Of a stretch of 5,397 nucleotides of DNA, positions 5,386 through 5,397 are shown one piece after another. Source of the DNA: Pseudomonadota bacterium. GTDB lineage: Bacteria > Pseudomonadota > Alphaproteobacteria > Rhizobiales > Rhizobiaceae. The notes under the pieces were generated by a model. It was not told where the DNA came from. It saw nothing but the letters and a program-made list of their open reading frames with translations, and did not search any database. The stretch lies in assembly GCA_023435335.1 (NCBI GenBank), contig JAEYRU010000280.1, positions 1 to 5,397 of the forward strand, written 5' to 3'. Position 1 is the first letter of the stretch. The number at the start of each line of letters is the position of its first letter. The position numbers were made by a program, and so were the translations under genes.

Positions 5386-5397
5386 GCGGTAAAACAG

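Overview
The window is GC-rich chromosomal DNA that reads like an alphaproteobacterium, probably of the Hyphomicrobiales (Rhizobiales) type. This rests on the small DUF1192 protein, which is essentially confined to Alphaproteobacteria, on the YcaD-like transporter and HNH protein resembling alphaproteobacterial families, and on strong GGAGG-type ribosome binding sites. No species can be named from the sequence alone. There are seven protein genes, no RNA gene, no CRISPR array, and no sign of an insertion sequence, phage or integrated element.

Layout, left to right. (1) Bases 1-722, plus strand: the 3' part of a membrane-anchored diguanylate cyclase with an intact GGEEF active site and an RxxD inhibitory site; its 5' end lies outside the window. 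(2) Bases 791-1801, minus strand: a zinc-free NAD(P)H:quinone oxidoreductase of the PIG3/zeta-crystallin type, convergent with the cyclase. (3) Bases 1802-1914: a divergent promoter region holding a perfect 8-bp inverted repeat. (4) Bases 1915-2106, plus strand: the DUF1192 protein, followed by a perfect 10-bp-stem hairpin. (5) Bases 2180-3475, plus strand: a 12-helix MFS transporter of the YcaD type, followed after 30 bases by a short ArsR-type regulator (3506-3769), probably one operon. (6) Bases 3751-4677, minus strand: a YiiX/YebB-type (C92) cysteine-hydrolase lipoprotein whose 3' end overlaps the ArsR gene by 19 bases. (7) Bases 4762-5319, minus strand: an HNH nuclease-family protein with a near-perfect Shine-Dalgarno sequence and a GTG start, and upstream of it a candidate promoter with a 12-bp palindrome.

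The genes do not form one pathway. They look like a stretch of ordinary chromosomal transcription units: second-messenger signalling, redox metabolism, efflux with a local regulator, cell-envelope hydrolysis and a conserved HNH protein. I found no convincing new multi-gene system. The points most worth a second look are the short, partnerless ArsR protein next to the transporter, the possibly symmetric divergent promoter, the palindrome at the predicted start of HNH transcription, and the CxxC at the catalytic cysteine of the lipoprotein hydrolase. Two very long antisense open frames (616 and 518 codons) are judged to be by-products of high GC content.
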